Assembly: GCA_937958985.1 (NCBI GenBank)
Contig: CALGLV010000005.1
Location: forward strand, 23,482 to 87,481
DNA: 64,000 bases
DNA from: an uncultured Aquimarina sp.
Lineage (GTDB): Bacteria; Bacteroidota; Bacteroidia; Flavobacteriales; Flavobacteriaceae
Reading direction: 5' to 3'
Below, piece after piece: positions 42,664 to 52,160 of the stretch. Numbering within the stretch: the stretch's first letter is position 1; every line of letters starts with the position of its first letter. A model generated the notes under the pieces. It was not told the DNA's origin. It worked only from the letters and a program-made list of their open reading frames with translations, and did no database searches. Both the position numbers and the translations under genes were made by a program.

Positions 42664-44763
42664 TTAAGATTGGGTAACTATTTTTTTGATTTTAGTAGGT
42701 AACTGATCTTTTAAACGATTAAACTTTTGTTGAAACTTAGGCTGTTTTAATAAGCGCTCAATAGTTTTAGTACAAAATTTATTAAACTGCCAATTCGGAT
42801 GTGTAGCGCCTACGCTTAAATTAATAATACTTTGATCGTTAAAGCTTTTTAATATTTCTAAATATTTGATAGCATTTATTTTAGTACCTATATTATAATT
42901 AGTAGCCGTGTAATTATGCAATTCTGTAAAAAAAGAGGCGCGTTGCTCCACCGTATATCCTGGAGTGTTTAAAGCTAATAGCAACCAAAGCGTTCTTATA
43001 TTTTTATTATTGAAACCCAGGTTGTTTTTTGTGATTTCTAAATAGCGTTTTTTATCAGCTTCAAAATTATTCCACAGGTTATACAAAGCTCCTTCCACAG
43101 TAGCATATGAGGATGATTTTAGTAATTTTTCCATCGGAATTTTTAAATGTTTCGGAATAGTATTTAAAGAGCTAGCCAAAGCCAATTCTACTTTTGGGTG
43201 CTTGGTGTTAAAAGCCCGAAGTAATAATTTTTTTGCTTCATCAGTGGTGTCGTTATACAATTGAGAAACTACTTCTTCGGCCAAATAAGGATTTACAGGA
43301 AATAATAGTGCCTCACTTAAGTATTGATATTTTCCAGCCAACGGCTGTGTGCGTTCGCCAGCCAAACGCAGGTATTTTTTCATAAATTCGGACTCTGTAA
43401 GTAATGCTAACGCTTTTTTTGTAGGGAAGTCGGTATTGTAAATCCAATTGGTGGCAAACGTAGAAAGTTCTTTTTTAGAAACTTGATTAACAATAAGTAA
43501 AAAATCATCAGTCGTTACGTTTTTATACGCAAATTGATTTAAAAATAAACGAATGCATTTTTTTAGATTTTCTTCCCCAATATAATCTTCTAAAGCAAAA
43601 AGTGTCCAAGCTCCACGTTGGTAATAATTTAAAGAAGATCCTTTAGGAGTTACTAAAGGCGTACTGCTGCGTTTAACATTAGCAGTGTTTAACTGTTCAG
43701 CACTTTCATATAATTTGTGATAAAAATAGTCATCTCCAAAAATCTTTTTTTCTGCCTTTAAGGCGAAAAACGTTGCAAAACCTTCGTGTAGCCAATGGTG
43801 TTTGCTATTGGTTTCGGTAATTAAATTTCCAAACCACTGGTGTGCTAATTCGTGCGCACTAACATTTACAAAATTCTTGTCAGTAAAGGTGTTTTTATCA
43901 ATTATAAAATCATCGTCAAACACAGTGCAAGCTGTGTTTTCCATACCTGAGTATAAAAAATCATGCACAGGAATTTGTCGATAAACGTTCCACGGATAAG
44001 GAACTCCTATTTGTAATTCTAAAAAGTCGAAAACTTCTTTGTGATGCTTGTAGGTACTTGTAAAATCTTTTTCTCGGTCGGGGTAAATATAATTTTCTAA
44101 CGGAATTTCAGTAGAGCTAAAAGAAGTGTGTTTTTTATAGTTACCAATGGAAATAACTACTAAATAGGAGCTCATGGGGTGTTGCATTTGATAATGCCAT
44201 TGTTTTATTTTGCTATTTTTAGGTATCGTATTTATTAGTTTTCCGTTGGAAATAACTTGGTAATCCGCATCAAAATTGAATTTTAAATCAAATACAATTT
44301 TATCATTCATGTTATCAATACTTGGCAACCAATAACTGGTATATTTCCCTTGCCCTTGAGACCAAATTTGCTTATGATTTTGAGCAGAAGTATCTATATT
44401 TTTTTCGTCCCAGCCCCAAAAATAGAGTGCTTTTTTTGGTTGTGTTTTATAGCTAAAATTATAAGTGTAAGTGTTTCCTTTTTTAAAATTACCCAATAAC
44501 CAAATCTTGTTGTTTTTATATTCTATTTGTAGAGAATCGTTTGAAGTTACGGTATTAAAATTTTGAGCATCAAGATATGCTTTTGTGCTATTTTCAGTTG
44601 CTTTAAATTGAACTGATACATTGCCGGATACCGTTTTAGAAACAACATCAAAACTCAGCTCACTTTGTATGTGTTTAATATCAATATCTTGTTGATCATT
44701 TGGGGCTTGAGCTCTTAAAAAAAGACTGTTAAGAAGAATTAGGAAGTAAATACTATTTTTCAT
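42664..44763 (-). CDS. M1 family aminopeptidase, exported
   Basis: 699-residue zinc aminopeptidase. The start is taken at ATG 44761-44763 giving signal peptide MKNSIYFLILLNSLFLRAQA. The catalytic domain has the exopeptidase motif SGMENTACTVF (family GxMEN) and HELAHQWFGN, with the third zinc ligand Glu 18 residues later in HEGFATFF. A helical C-terminal domain completes it. The periplasmic or secreted enzyme probably trims peptides for uptake. It is divergent from recG and upstream of csaA. Confidence 0.93.
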   Translation of the reverse strand: MKNSIYFLILLNSLFLRAQAPNDQQDIDIKHIQSELSFDVVSKTVSGNVSVQFKATENSTKAYLDAQNFNTVTSNDSLQIEYKNNKIWLLGNFKKGNTYTYNFSYKTQPKKALYFWGWDEKNIDTSAQNHKQIWSQGQGKYTSYWLPSIDNMNDKIVFDLKFNFDADYQVISNGKLINTIPKNSKIKQWHYQMQHPMSSYLVVISIGNYKKHTSFSSTEIPLENYIYPDREKDFTSTYKHHKEVFDFLELQIGVPYPWNVYRQIPVHDFLYSGMENTACTVFDDDFIIDKNTFTDKNFVNVSAHELAHQWFGNLITETNSKHHWLHEGFATFFALKAEKKIFGDDYFYHKLYESAEQLNTANVKRSSTPLVTPKGSSLNYYQRGAWTLFALEDYIGEENLKKCIRLFLNQFAYKNVTTDDFLLIVNQVSKKELSTFATNWIYNTDFPTKKALALLTESEFMKKYLRLAGERTQPLAGKYQYLSEALLFPVNPYLAEEVVSQLYNDTTDEAKKLLLRAFNTKHPKVELALASSLNTIPKHLKIPMEKLLKSSSYATVEGALYNLWNNFEADKKRYLEITKNNLGFNNKNIRTLWLLLALNTPGYTVEQRASFFTELHNYTATNYNIGTKINAIKYLEILKSFNDQSIINLSVGATHPNWQFNKFCTKTIERLLKQPKFQQKFNRLKDQLPTKIKKIVTQS

Positions 44764-44842
44764 GTTGAAATAACGCAAATTGAGTGAGCAAATTACAAAA
44801 AGCATTCCACTAAAAAAGAAGAAAAATGTATCTTAGCTTTAA

Positions 44843-46939
44843 ATGAGTATAGATATTTTACAATCTTCCATAGCCTATGTAAAAGGGGTTGGACCTGCGC
44901 GAGCTAAACTGCTAGAGCAGGAGATGGGTATTTTTAAATGCCAAGACTTGTTGCATTTTTTTCCTAATAGATACATTGATCGCACTCGGTATTTTAAGAT
45001 TAACGAACTTCAACAAAATGAATCTGAAGTTCAGATAGTTGGAATGGTAACGAGTTTGCAAAGCGTAAAGCAAAAACGCGGGAGTCGTTTAGTAGCTACG
45101 TTTAAAGACGCTACAGGACAAATGGAATTAGTGTGGTTTCAAGGTGCTAAATGGATTAAAGAAAATATAAAACTTAATACACCTTATGTGATTTTTGGAA
45201 AAACTAAATTTTACAAAGGGTACACTATGGCGCATCCCGAAATGGAATTGCTTGATGCACATAAAAAAAGTTTAAGTACGGTAATGCAACCCGTATATCC
45301 ATCTACCGAGTTATTACAAAAAAGAGGTGTTTCGCATAAAACCGTTTCTAAAATGGTGCAAAACCTTTTTTTAACACAAGGTATTTCTTTTGCCGAAACA
45401 CTTTCTGAAGAAATTAAAAATCAGCTAAAATTTATTGATAAAGCGGACGCACTATTAAATATTCACTTTCCTAAGAGTCAAGATTTATTGACAAAGGCGA
45501 GTTACCGATTAAAATTTGAAGAGCTGTTTTTTATTCAGTTACAGCTTATCCGTAAAAATATTATCAATAAGCAGAAAATAAAAGGTTATCCTTTTAAAAA
45601 AGTAGGGCCAATTTTTACAGATTTTTACAATAATTGCTTGCCTTTTGAGCTTACAGGGGCTCAAAAAAGAGTTATTAAAGAGATTCGGAAAGATGTAGGT
45701 AGTAGCGCCCAAATGAATCGTTTACTACAAGGAGATGTAGGTTCTGGAAAAACGATAGTAGGTTTAATGGCTATGCTTTTTGCTATAGATAATGATTTTC
45801 AAGCCACTTTAATGGCTCCAACAGCAATTTTAGCAAAACAGCATTTTGATGGTATATCAGAATTGGTAAAAGACCTTCCTATTAAGGTGAGTTTACTTAT
45901 GGGAAGTACTAAAACCAAAGCGCGTAGAGAAATTCATGCAGACTTAGAAGCGGGTGAAATTCATATTTTAATAGGCACACATGCTTTATTAGAGGATAAG
46001 GTGAAGTATAAAAATTTGGGTTTAGCAATTATTGATGAGCAACACCGATTTGGAGTAGCCCAACGAGCCAAATTGTGGAAAAAAAATGAATTACCACCAC
46101 ATATTTTAGTAATGACGGCCACTCCCATACCACGAACTTTAGCTATGAGTTTGTATGGTGATTTAGATGTATCGGTAATTGATGAATTACCACCAGGTAG
46201 AAAAGCAATAAAAACACTACACCGTTACGAAGGGCAACGTTTAAAAGTGTTTTATTTCATTAGAGAAGAAATAGCAAAAGGTAGGCAAGTATATATTGTA
46301 TATCCATTAATTCAAGAATCGGAAGCGATGGATTATAAGGACCTTATGGATGGCTATGAGAGTATAGCGCGTGATTTTCCAGACAATCAAATTTCAATTG
46401 TTCATGGACAAATGAAACCTGCGGATAAGGATATTGAAATGGAACGCTTCGTTAAAGGGGAAACGCAAATTATGGTAGCAACTACAGTAATTGAAGTAGG
46501 GGTAAACGTACCCAATGCTAGTTTAATGATTATTGAAAGTGCGGAGCGCTTTGGATTATCTCAATTACACCAATTGCGAGGAAGAGTTGGACGAGGCGCA
46601 GAGCAAAGCTACTGTGTGTTGATGTCGGGTTTTAAACTTTCTAACGATTCTAAAACTCGTTTAGAAACCATGGTGCAAACTAACGATGGTTTTGAAATTG
46701 CAGAAGTGGATTTAAAATTACGTGGACCAGGTAATATTATGGGAACCCAGCAAAGTGGGGTGCTAAATTTGAAAATAGCAGATATTGTAAAAGACAATCA
46801 GTTGCTTAAAATAGCACGTGATTTTGCAATGAAGGTGTTGAAAGAAGATCCTAATTTAGAATTACCTAAAAATGCTCCTATAAATATGGCTTACCGCCAA
46901 TTGGTTCAGCATAAAAACATCTGGAATTATATAAGCTAG
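44843..46939 (+). CDS. recG: ATP-dependent DNA helicase RecG
   Basis: 698-residue branch-migration helicase acting on stalled forks and Holliday junctions. The N-terminal wedge/OB domain (YVKGVGPARAKLLEQEMGIF; DRTRYFKI) precedes the helicase core: Walker A LLQGDVGSGKT, DEQH box in IIDEQHRFGVAQR, TATPIPRTLA, ATTVIEVGVNVPNA, and QLRGRVGRGAEQSYC. Length is normal. It is a single plus-strand gene divergent from the M1 peptidase. Confidence 0.97.
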   Translation: MSIDILQSSIAYVKGVGPARAKLLEQEMGIFKCQDLLHFFPNRYIDRTRYFKINELQQNESEVQIVGMVTSLQSVKQKRGSRLVATFKDATGQMELVWFQGAKWIKENIKLNTPYVIFGKTKFYKGYTMAHPEMELLDAHKKSLSTVMQPVYPSTELLQKRGVSHKTVSKMVQNLFLTQGISFAETLSEEIKNQLKFIDKADALLNIHFPKSQDLLTKASYRLKFEELFFIQLQLIRKNIINKQKIKGYPFKKVGPIFTDFYNNCLPFELTGAQKRVIKEIRKDVGSSAQMNRLLQGDVGSGKTIVGLMAMLFAIDNDFQATLMAPTAILAKQHFDGISELVKDLPIKVSLLMGSTKTKARREIHADLEAGEIHILIGTHALLEDKVKYKNLGLAIIDEQHRFGVAQRAKLWKKNELPPHILVMTATPIPRTLAMSLYGDLDVSVIDELPPGRKAIKTLHRYEGQRLKVFYFIREEIAKGRQVYIVYPLIQESEAMDYKDLMDGYESIARDFPDNQISIVHGQMKPADKDIEMERFVKGETQIMVATTVIEVGVNVPNASLMIIESAERFGLSQLHQLRGRVGRGAEQSYCVLMSGFKLSNDSKTRLETMVQTNDGFEIAEVDLKLRGPGNIMGTQQSGVLNLKIADIVKDNQLLKIARDFAMKVLKEDPNLELPKNAPINMAYRQLVQHKNIWNYIS

Positions 46940-46966
46940 TGTATTGTAAGTGTATATATTTATGGT

Positions 46967-46974
46967 TAGATTTG
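46967..46974 (+). promoter_or_regulatory. Bacteroidota promoter, -33 TTG and -7 TAGATTTG
   Basis: TAGATTTG matches TAnnTTTG, with a TTG at 46944-46946 twenty bases upstream, the expected spacing. The downstream ATG of the CARDB lipoprotein is at 47001. Confidence 0.55.
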
Positions 46975-47000
46975 GTCAATTAATTGTAAATGAGTAAATA

Positions 47001-48260
47001 ATGATAAAAAAGTTTTTTTATTTAAGTATTTGTGTGGGAGCTTTGATAGCCTTAAATTCATGTGAACAAGATTCCGATTCAGAACAAAAACCTTCTGAAA
47101 AAGATGTTATTCCGGTAGAAGTTATTGTTGCTAAGGAAATAGAAATAGGGAGTAGTTTTGATATTACTGCTGTTTTTCAAAATCAAGGAGATACAATTAT
47201 TTCTAAACCGAGTGTAACTAAAGTTTATTTATCAAAGGATAAATTGATTAATGGCGATGACGATGTTTTTATAGGAGAGGTAGTACTTCAAACTAAACTA
47301 GTTCCGAATATTGCAGTGCAAGAAAAAATAACAATTGATAGTGAAGAAATTCTAAAAAATATAGAGTTAGGTGCGTACTATGTAATATTAGAAGCTGATT
47401 CCTCAAATGTAATAGATGAAGTAAATGAGGAAAATAATGTTTATGTTACTTCATTTACTATTGAGTTTAAAGAAAAAGCTGATGAGGAAGTACCAGATGA
47501 AATGGAAGTAGAGGCTTTAGGAAAAGATTTAACTATTTTAGAAATTACTACAGATAAAACTGAATATACCCGATTAGAAAAGTTTGAAGCTAATGTTTTA
47601 TTTAAAGTTGGATCTGAAGATATTGAAGAGTTTAGTGTAACAAATTTTTATTTATCAGCAGATAAAATATTAAATAAAGAGAATGATACTTATGTAGGTT
47701 TTTCTTCTTTCAGAAATTCAAAAGCTAGTGCGGATATAGAAGAAAATATTTCGGGAGGTGCAAATCAATTTGGTATTAATGCGCTGTCTGGAAGTTATTA
47801 TTTAATAGCGGAAATTGACTCAAGAGATGAAATAGATGAAATAAATGAGGATAATAATGAGTATGTTTCTGATTTTAAAATTACAATTAGTGATAATGAT
47901 ACGGATTTAGCAGTATCAAATTCTAATTTTAAAATTGTAGATGACCCTGAAAAAGATCATAACTTAGAGCTAAGTGTAACAATCATTAATAACGGGACGG
48001 ATCAGGTGAAAAGTGTTTTTTATGAATATTTTTTATCTTCTAACCCTATATTTGATGATCTTGATAAAAAAATTGGTTTTCTAAATTTTATGGGATTAGA
48101 CTGGAGAGATAGTCGCTCAGGGACAGATGAAATAAAATTTGAAATTAGTGGAGAGTATTATTTGTTTGTGAAAATTTTAGACCGAGGTCAAGAAATTGAC
48201 ATTAATGATTCTAACTTGATAAATAATATTCAAAATTTAGGTAAAATTATTATTCCATAG
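47001..48260 (+). CDS. Lipoprotein with three CARDB-like domains
   Basis: 419-residue predicted lipoprotein, lipobox ALNSC (Cys21), followed by an acidic linker and three CARDB-type beta domains of about 110-130 residues. Domains one and two end in the characteristic pattern YYVILEADSSNVIDEVNEEN and YYLIAEIDSRDEIDEINEDN; the third is more diverged (GEYYLFVKILDRGQEIDIND). CARDB domains occur in bacterial cell-surface adhesion proteins. It has no sorting signal beyond lipidation. Ligand unknown. Confidence 0.85.
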   Translation: MIKKFFYLSICVGALIALNSCEQDSDSEQKPSEKDVIPVEVIVAKEIEIGSSFDITAVFQNQGDTIISKPSVTKVYLSKDKLINGDDDVFIGEVVLQTKLVPNIAVQEKITIDSEEILKNIELGAYYVILEADSSNVIDEVNEENNVYVTSFTIEFKEKADEEVPDEMEVEALGKDLTILEITTDKTEYTRLEKFEANVLFKVGSEDIEEFSVTNFYLSADKILNKENDTYVGFSSFRNSKASADIEENISGGANQFGINALSGSYYLIAEIDSRDEIDEINEDNNEYVSDFKITISDNDTDLAVSNSNFKIVDDPEKDHNLELSVTIINNGTDQVKSVFYEYFLSSNPIFDDLDKKIGFLNFMGLDWRDSRSGTDEIKFEISGEYYLFVKILDRGQEIDINDSNLINNIQNLGKIIIP

Positions 48261-48280
48261 TTTATTGAAAATTTTACAGT

Positions 48281-48317
48281 AAAAAAGGTTCAACTTTATT
48301 AAAGTTGAACCTTTTTT
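48281..48317. terminator. Bidirectional terminator
   Basis: Stem AAAAAAGGTTCAACTTT / AAAGTTGAACCTTTTTT with a 3-base loop, shared by the CARDB gene (+) and the wbqC-like gene (-). Confidence 0.88.
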
Positions 48318-48346
48318 ATTTATTTTAAATCAAAAATAAGTAGCGT

Positions 48347-48970
48347 TTATAATTTTTGCTGTTCTAAATAATTTAGCGCATTAGGACCTAAATTAAATAG
48401 TAAATCTAATATTGATAGGTTAGGTATAAAGCCATGTTTAGATTCAAATACTTGAATGTATTTATCGAAATTACTACCAATAGTTTTGTCTTTAGGGTTA
48501 GATAAATAACGGTAATCCAAACAATCTGTAGGCTTAGCTATGTATTCATTAGTTTTAGTGTAGTCGATTTCCATTTGTAATGCTTCTGTAATAAATTCAA
48601 AACAGTTGTAATTGAAATCAAGTATAAATTCAGGTTTGCCTTCAAATAACGGGGCCAACTCATCTTCGTAAAATTCAAAATAAGGAGAAGTTCTGTAAGC
48701 TGACTCTAATGATTTCCAATGGGTCTGCAGGGTGTTAAATTGATGCTCAATTTTAACGTCTCTATATAATTGCTTTACTCCCTTTTTGGTGTGTAAAATG
48801 GGTAAATTTAAAGTTAGCAAACCATTTGCACCGTATATATTGGTGCGATTACGGTGAGTTTGCTTTTGATAATTATCTAAATCTTCAAATACAATAGTTT
48901 TTGCTTTTGCAATTGCAACATACTGCGAAATAGGCCCAAAATAGGAGGGATGAAGTAAAATTGTATTCAT
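48347..48970 (-). CDS. WbqC family protein
   Basis: 207-residue member of the WbqC-like family, found in surface-polysaccharide loci and, in Bacteroidota, downstream of lepB. Typical features are the N-terminal LLHPSYFGPISQYVAIAKA, NIYGANGLLTLNLPI, QLYRDVKIEH and the C-terminal SILDLLFNLGPNA. Biochemical activity is not established. Last gene of the minus-strand unit dapB-lepB-wbqC, starting 9 bases after lepB. Confidence 0.87.
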   Translation of the reverse strand: MNTILLHPSYFGPISQYVAIAKAKTIVFEDLDNYQKQTHRNRTNIYGANGLLTLNLPILHTKKGVKQLYRDVKIEHQFNTLQTHWKSLESAYRTSPYFEFYEDELAPLFEGKPEFILDFNYNCFEFITEALQMEIDYTKTNEYIAKPTDCLDYRYLSNPKDKTIGSNFDKYIQVFESKHGFIPNLSILDLLFNLGPNALNYLEQQKL

Positions 48971-48979
48971 GCCTCTTAA

Positions 48980-50617
48980 TTAAGAATTTTTCTTTTTAGA
49001 TTGAAAATAATTAAACACAAAATAACCAACGATTAAAAGCAGCACCAAATAGCGGTACGATTTTAATTTTCCATCTCCACCAACGGTAGTCATTAAACGC
49101 TCCCAACGTATTTTATTTGCAATACCTTGAGCATTTTTATCAAAACTCATGAACAAAAATACAGGTTTTCCTACTACGTGATTTTCGGGTACATAACCCC
49201 AGTAGCGGCTATCTTCACTATTGTGACGGTTATCTCCCATTAACCAATAGTAATTTTGTTTAAAGGTATATGTTGTTACTGCTTTTCCATTTAATAATAC
49301 TTGATTCCCAGAAACAGATATTTTGTTCGTAGTATTCATTTCTGAACCTTCATAAACTTCGATAATACGTTTGTAAAAAGGAATACTTTGAGGCGTAATA
49401 GCTACTGTTTTTCCTTCTTCAGGAATATAAAAAGGACCTAATTGATCTTTATTAGCCATATTTCCTCCTGTGTATGGAAAAATTAGAGGCTCTACATTTT
49501 CTTTAGGAGCTATAATTCGTTCTACGGAAGTGACGTAAGATAATTTTTCAAGTCGTTTGGCACTAACTTCTGTCAGGGCACTTAAAACAAAAGTATTTAC
49601 AGGGCTATTAATCGAATTTCGTTCATTTTGTTTTGAGTATACATCTCCAATATAGCGTCCATCAGAATTTAATCCATAAGCAGGGTCGGTTACATCTAAG
49701 GCTTTGTATAATGTTTTTAAATTTAATCCTTTACCAGTAGTTTTAACAGTATAAGAATACTGAGGTTTCGCTTTTTGAGGTAATTCTAAAGGTTTGTTAT
49801 TTACAAAAATTTTACCATCTCTAATTTCTAAACTATCTCCAGGAATACCCACACAACGTTTTACGTAGTTCGATTTTTTATCTATTGGCTTGTAATAATA
49901 TTTACCATCTCCATATTGTTGAAAAGCATTTACGGTATCTACAGGCCAGTTAAAAACAACAATATCGCTACGTTTAATTTTTTGAAAACCGGGTAATCTA
50001 AAATAAGGTAATTGAATTTTTGGTAAATAAGATTTTACTTTCGTTTTAGGTATAGTATCGTGTACCATAGGAAAAGACACGGCTGTCATTGGAGTACGTG
50101 CACCGTAATGGAATTTACTTACAAATAAAAAATCACCAACTAATAAGGTTTTTTCTAAAGAAGAAGTTGGGATGTTATAGGGTTGCATTACATAGGTATG
50201 CACAATAGTAGCGGCAACCACAGCAAATAATATAGAGCTCGTCCATTCGCCAACGACTGTTTTTGGCTGTAAACTTCTGTCTTTTATATGATGTACATTT
50301 TGAGTATAGTTTACATAATATATATAAAAGCCTAAAGTAATAACTCCTAAAAAGGTATCTAAAGCACTATTTTTACCAAAGCTACGTAAGGTTTCTACCC
50401 AAATAATAGGTAACATAATAACATTAATCACAGGAATTAAAAGCAAAATAACCCATCCCCAATGGCGATTCATTATTTTAGTTAGAATGTATGCATTGTA
50501 AATTGGCACAGCAGCTTCCCAAGCTTTAAAGCCCGCTTTTTGATACAATTTCCAAGTACCTAAAAAGTGAATTAATTGAATTACTAAAAAAATGAGTAAC
50601 CAGTCTGTTAATGTCAT
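48980..50617 (-). CDS. lepB: Signal peptidase I, long Bacteroidota form
   Basis: 545-residue membrane signal peptidase releasing Sec-exported proteins. The N-terminal membrane region (residues 1-105) resembles DUF5684. The catalytic Ser is in IPTSSLEKTLLVGD (about residue 153) and the catalytic Lys in SNYVKRCVGIPGDSLEIRDG. A large insertion of about 180 residues separates this from MGDNRHNSEDSRYWGYV. A final C-terminal helix (YLVLLLIVGYFVFNYF) follows, making it much longer than the 324-residue E. coli enzyme. It follows dapB by 43 bases. Confidence 0.94.
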   Translation of the reverse strand: MTLTDWLLIFLVIQLIHFLGTWKLYQKAGFKAWEAAVPIYNAYILTKIMNRHWGWVILLLIPVINVIMLPIIWVETLRSFGKNSALDTFLGVITLGFYIYYVNYTQNVHHIKDRSLQPKTVVGEWTSSILFAVVAATIVHTYVMQPYNIPTSSLEKTLLVGDFLFVSKFHYGARTPMTAVSFPMVHDTIPKTKVKSYLPKIQLPYFRLPGFQKIKRSDIVVFNWPVDTVNAFQQYGDGKYYYKPIDKKSNYVKRCVGIPGDSLEIRDGKIFVNNKPLELPQKAKPQYSYTVKTTGKGLNLKTLYKALDVTDPAYGLNSDGRYIGDVYSKQNERNSINSPVNTFVLSALTEVSAKRLEKLSYVTSVERIIAPKENVEPLIFPYTGGNMANKDQLGPFYIPEEGKTVAITPQSIPFYKRIIEVYEGSEMNTTNKISVSGNQVLLNGKAVTTYTFKQNYYWLMGDNRHNSEDSRYWGYVPENHVVGKPVFLFMSFDKNAQGIANKIRWERLMTTVGGDGKLKSYRYLVLLLIVGYFVFNYFQSKKKNS

Positions 50618-50660
50618 TATATATATATTAATGTAAAGTAATGTTTAATTTGTTTTGTGC

Positions 50661-51365
50661 TTACAAGCCTAAAACATCTTTCATGCTATAAACTCCCGAT
50701 TTTCCAGCAAGCCACTCGGCAGCAACTACGGCACCTAGTGCGAAACCACTACGGTTGTAAGCAGTATGCTTAATTTCTATTTCGTCAACTTCACTATGGT
50801 AAGTAATACTATGGGTACCAGGAACATCTCCAATTCGTTTGGCTGTTATGGTAAGTTCATCGTTATCACTTTCATAAAGTTTCCACCCTTTTAAATTGGT
50901 GTTTTCAATTACTCCTTCAGCTAATGTAATAGCTGTTCCACTTGGGGCATCTAATTTTTTTGTGTGATGAATTTCTTCACTAGTTACACTGTAGCTATCA
51001 TTTAGCATAGGATTCATTAACTGAGCAACTTTTTTATTTACTTCGAAAAATAAATTTACGCCCAAGCTAAAATTTGAGGCATAAATAAAGCCACCCTTAT
51101 TTTGATTGCATAAATCAACCATTTCATCATATTGATTTAACCAACCGGTAGTACCAGAAACCACAGGTGTACCTCCTTTAAAACAATTTGTAAGGTTACC
51201 AACTGCAGCAGTAGGAATACTAAAGTCAATAGCTACATCAGCTATTGATATGTCATAACTTTTAACGGTTTCATCTACTTTTAACACAATTTCGTGCCCT
51301 CTTTCTATAGCAATTTTTTCTATCGCTTTTCCCATTCTTCCGTATCCTAAAAGTGCTATTTTCAT
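50661..51365 (-). CDS. dapB: 4-hydroxy-tetrahydrodipicolinate reductase
   Basis: 234-residue NAD(P)H-dependent enzyme of lysine and meso-diaminopimelate synthesis. The N-terminal Rossmann motif is GYGRMGKAI. SGTTGW and the catalytic/substrate motif EIHHTKKLDAPSGTA are present; the C-terminal GFALGAVVAAEWL is normal. It starts its own unit with lepB and wbqC, from a promoter in the gap behind the DUF5683 gene. Confidence 0.95.
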   Translation of the reverse strand: MKIALLGYGRMGKAIEKIAIERGHEIVLKVDETVKSYDISIADVAIDFSIPTAAVGNLTNCFKGGTPVVSGTTGWLNQYDEMVDLCNQNKGGFIYASNFSLGVNLFFEVNKKVAQLMNPMLNDSYSVTSEEIHHTKKLDAPSGTAITLAEGVIENTNLKGWKLYESDNDELTITAKRIGDVPGTHSITYHSEVDEIEIKHTAYNRSGFALGAVVAAEWLAGKSGVYSMKDVLGL

Positions 51366-51415
51366 TGTTTAAGGTCTTAATTGCTAAGATTATATTTTAC
51401 ATACTCTTGTAATGT

Positions 51416-51423
51416 CAAATTTA
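51416..51423 (-). promoter_or_regulatory. Bacteroidota -7 promoter element for dapB-lepB
   Basis: Minus-strand TAAATTTG matches TAnnTTTG, 50 bases before the dapB ATG and just past the DUF5683 stop, giving dapB a separate promoter. Confidence 0.5.
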
Positions 51424-51449
51424 CAAAGAGGTAATTTAATAATTTGATT

Positions 51450-52160
51450 TTAAAATTGATACTTTAACGCCAGTCCATAATTTACATTGGGGAATAAATC
51501 AGTTTGATTAATCTGTACCTTTGGTGCTAATGTTAAATTTTCATTTAAATTGTATTGTTGTAAATGTGCTGTAACATTAGCATCTATAATGTTTAAAGCA
51601 TAAATACCTATAGTTATTAATATAGATAATTCTTGTTGTTGCCTAAAAGTTCGTTGAGCTCTTACTAAGGCCTCTTCATCTAAAAAGGATAAATTTTCAT
51701 TAGGTACGCCGCGAAGTCTATCTTTAAAAACATCACGTACGTCATTTAATTGATTTCTATTCCATAAAGCAATACCAACTCCAGTACCTAATGCACCATA
51801 TACTATGGGTATCTTCCAATATTTGCCGGTGTAAGCCTGACCTAAGCCTGGTATTATTGCTGAGTAGAAAGCGGCTTTGGATGGAGCTAAAGCATCGTAA
51901 GGTCTAATGTTTTTAATGCGTCTTTCTTCTCTTTTGGCAATGCGTATTTTTTTATTAGCAAGTCTTTTAACTTTTAAAATAGAATCTTTTTTACCGCGCT
52001 GTACCTGTTTTATAGAATCACGTTGCGTCCAAGTTAATTTTTTTTCGCTAGATATTATAGTTAGGGTATCTTTTTTAGTCTCAGCAAAAGTTTCATTTTG
52101 AGCTAAGCCATTAAATATTCCTAAAAGGAGAAAAATAAAAATAGGTATCAGTTTAGTCAC
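51450..52160 (-). CDS. DUF5683 membrane protein
   Basis: 236-residue protein of the DUF5683 family. A signal/hydrophobic N-terminus (LIPIFIFLLLGIFNGLAQ) is followed by a Lys/Arg-rich linker. The domain starts PSKAAFYSAIIPGLGQAYTGKYWKIPIVYG and has a further hydrophobic helix (ILITIGIYALNIIDANVTAHL). The frame is open far into parB, but GTG at 52158-52160 gives a proper signal-like start and overlaps the parB stop by 8 bases, so I use it. Conserved next to parB and dapB in Flavobacteria, to my knowledge; function unknown. Confidence 0.78.
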   Translation of the reverse strand: MTKLIPIFIFLLLGIFNGLAQNETFAETKKDTLTIISSEKKLTWTQRDSIKQVQRGKKDSILKVKRLANKKIRIAKREERRIKNIRPYDALAPSKAAFYSAIIPGLGQAYTGKYWKIPIVYGALGTGVGIALWNRNQLNDVRDVFKDRLRGVPNENLSFLDEEALVRAQRTFRQQQELSILITIGIYALNIIDANVTAHLQQYNLNENLTLAPKVQINQTDLFPNVNYGLALKYQF

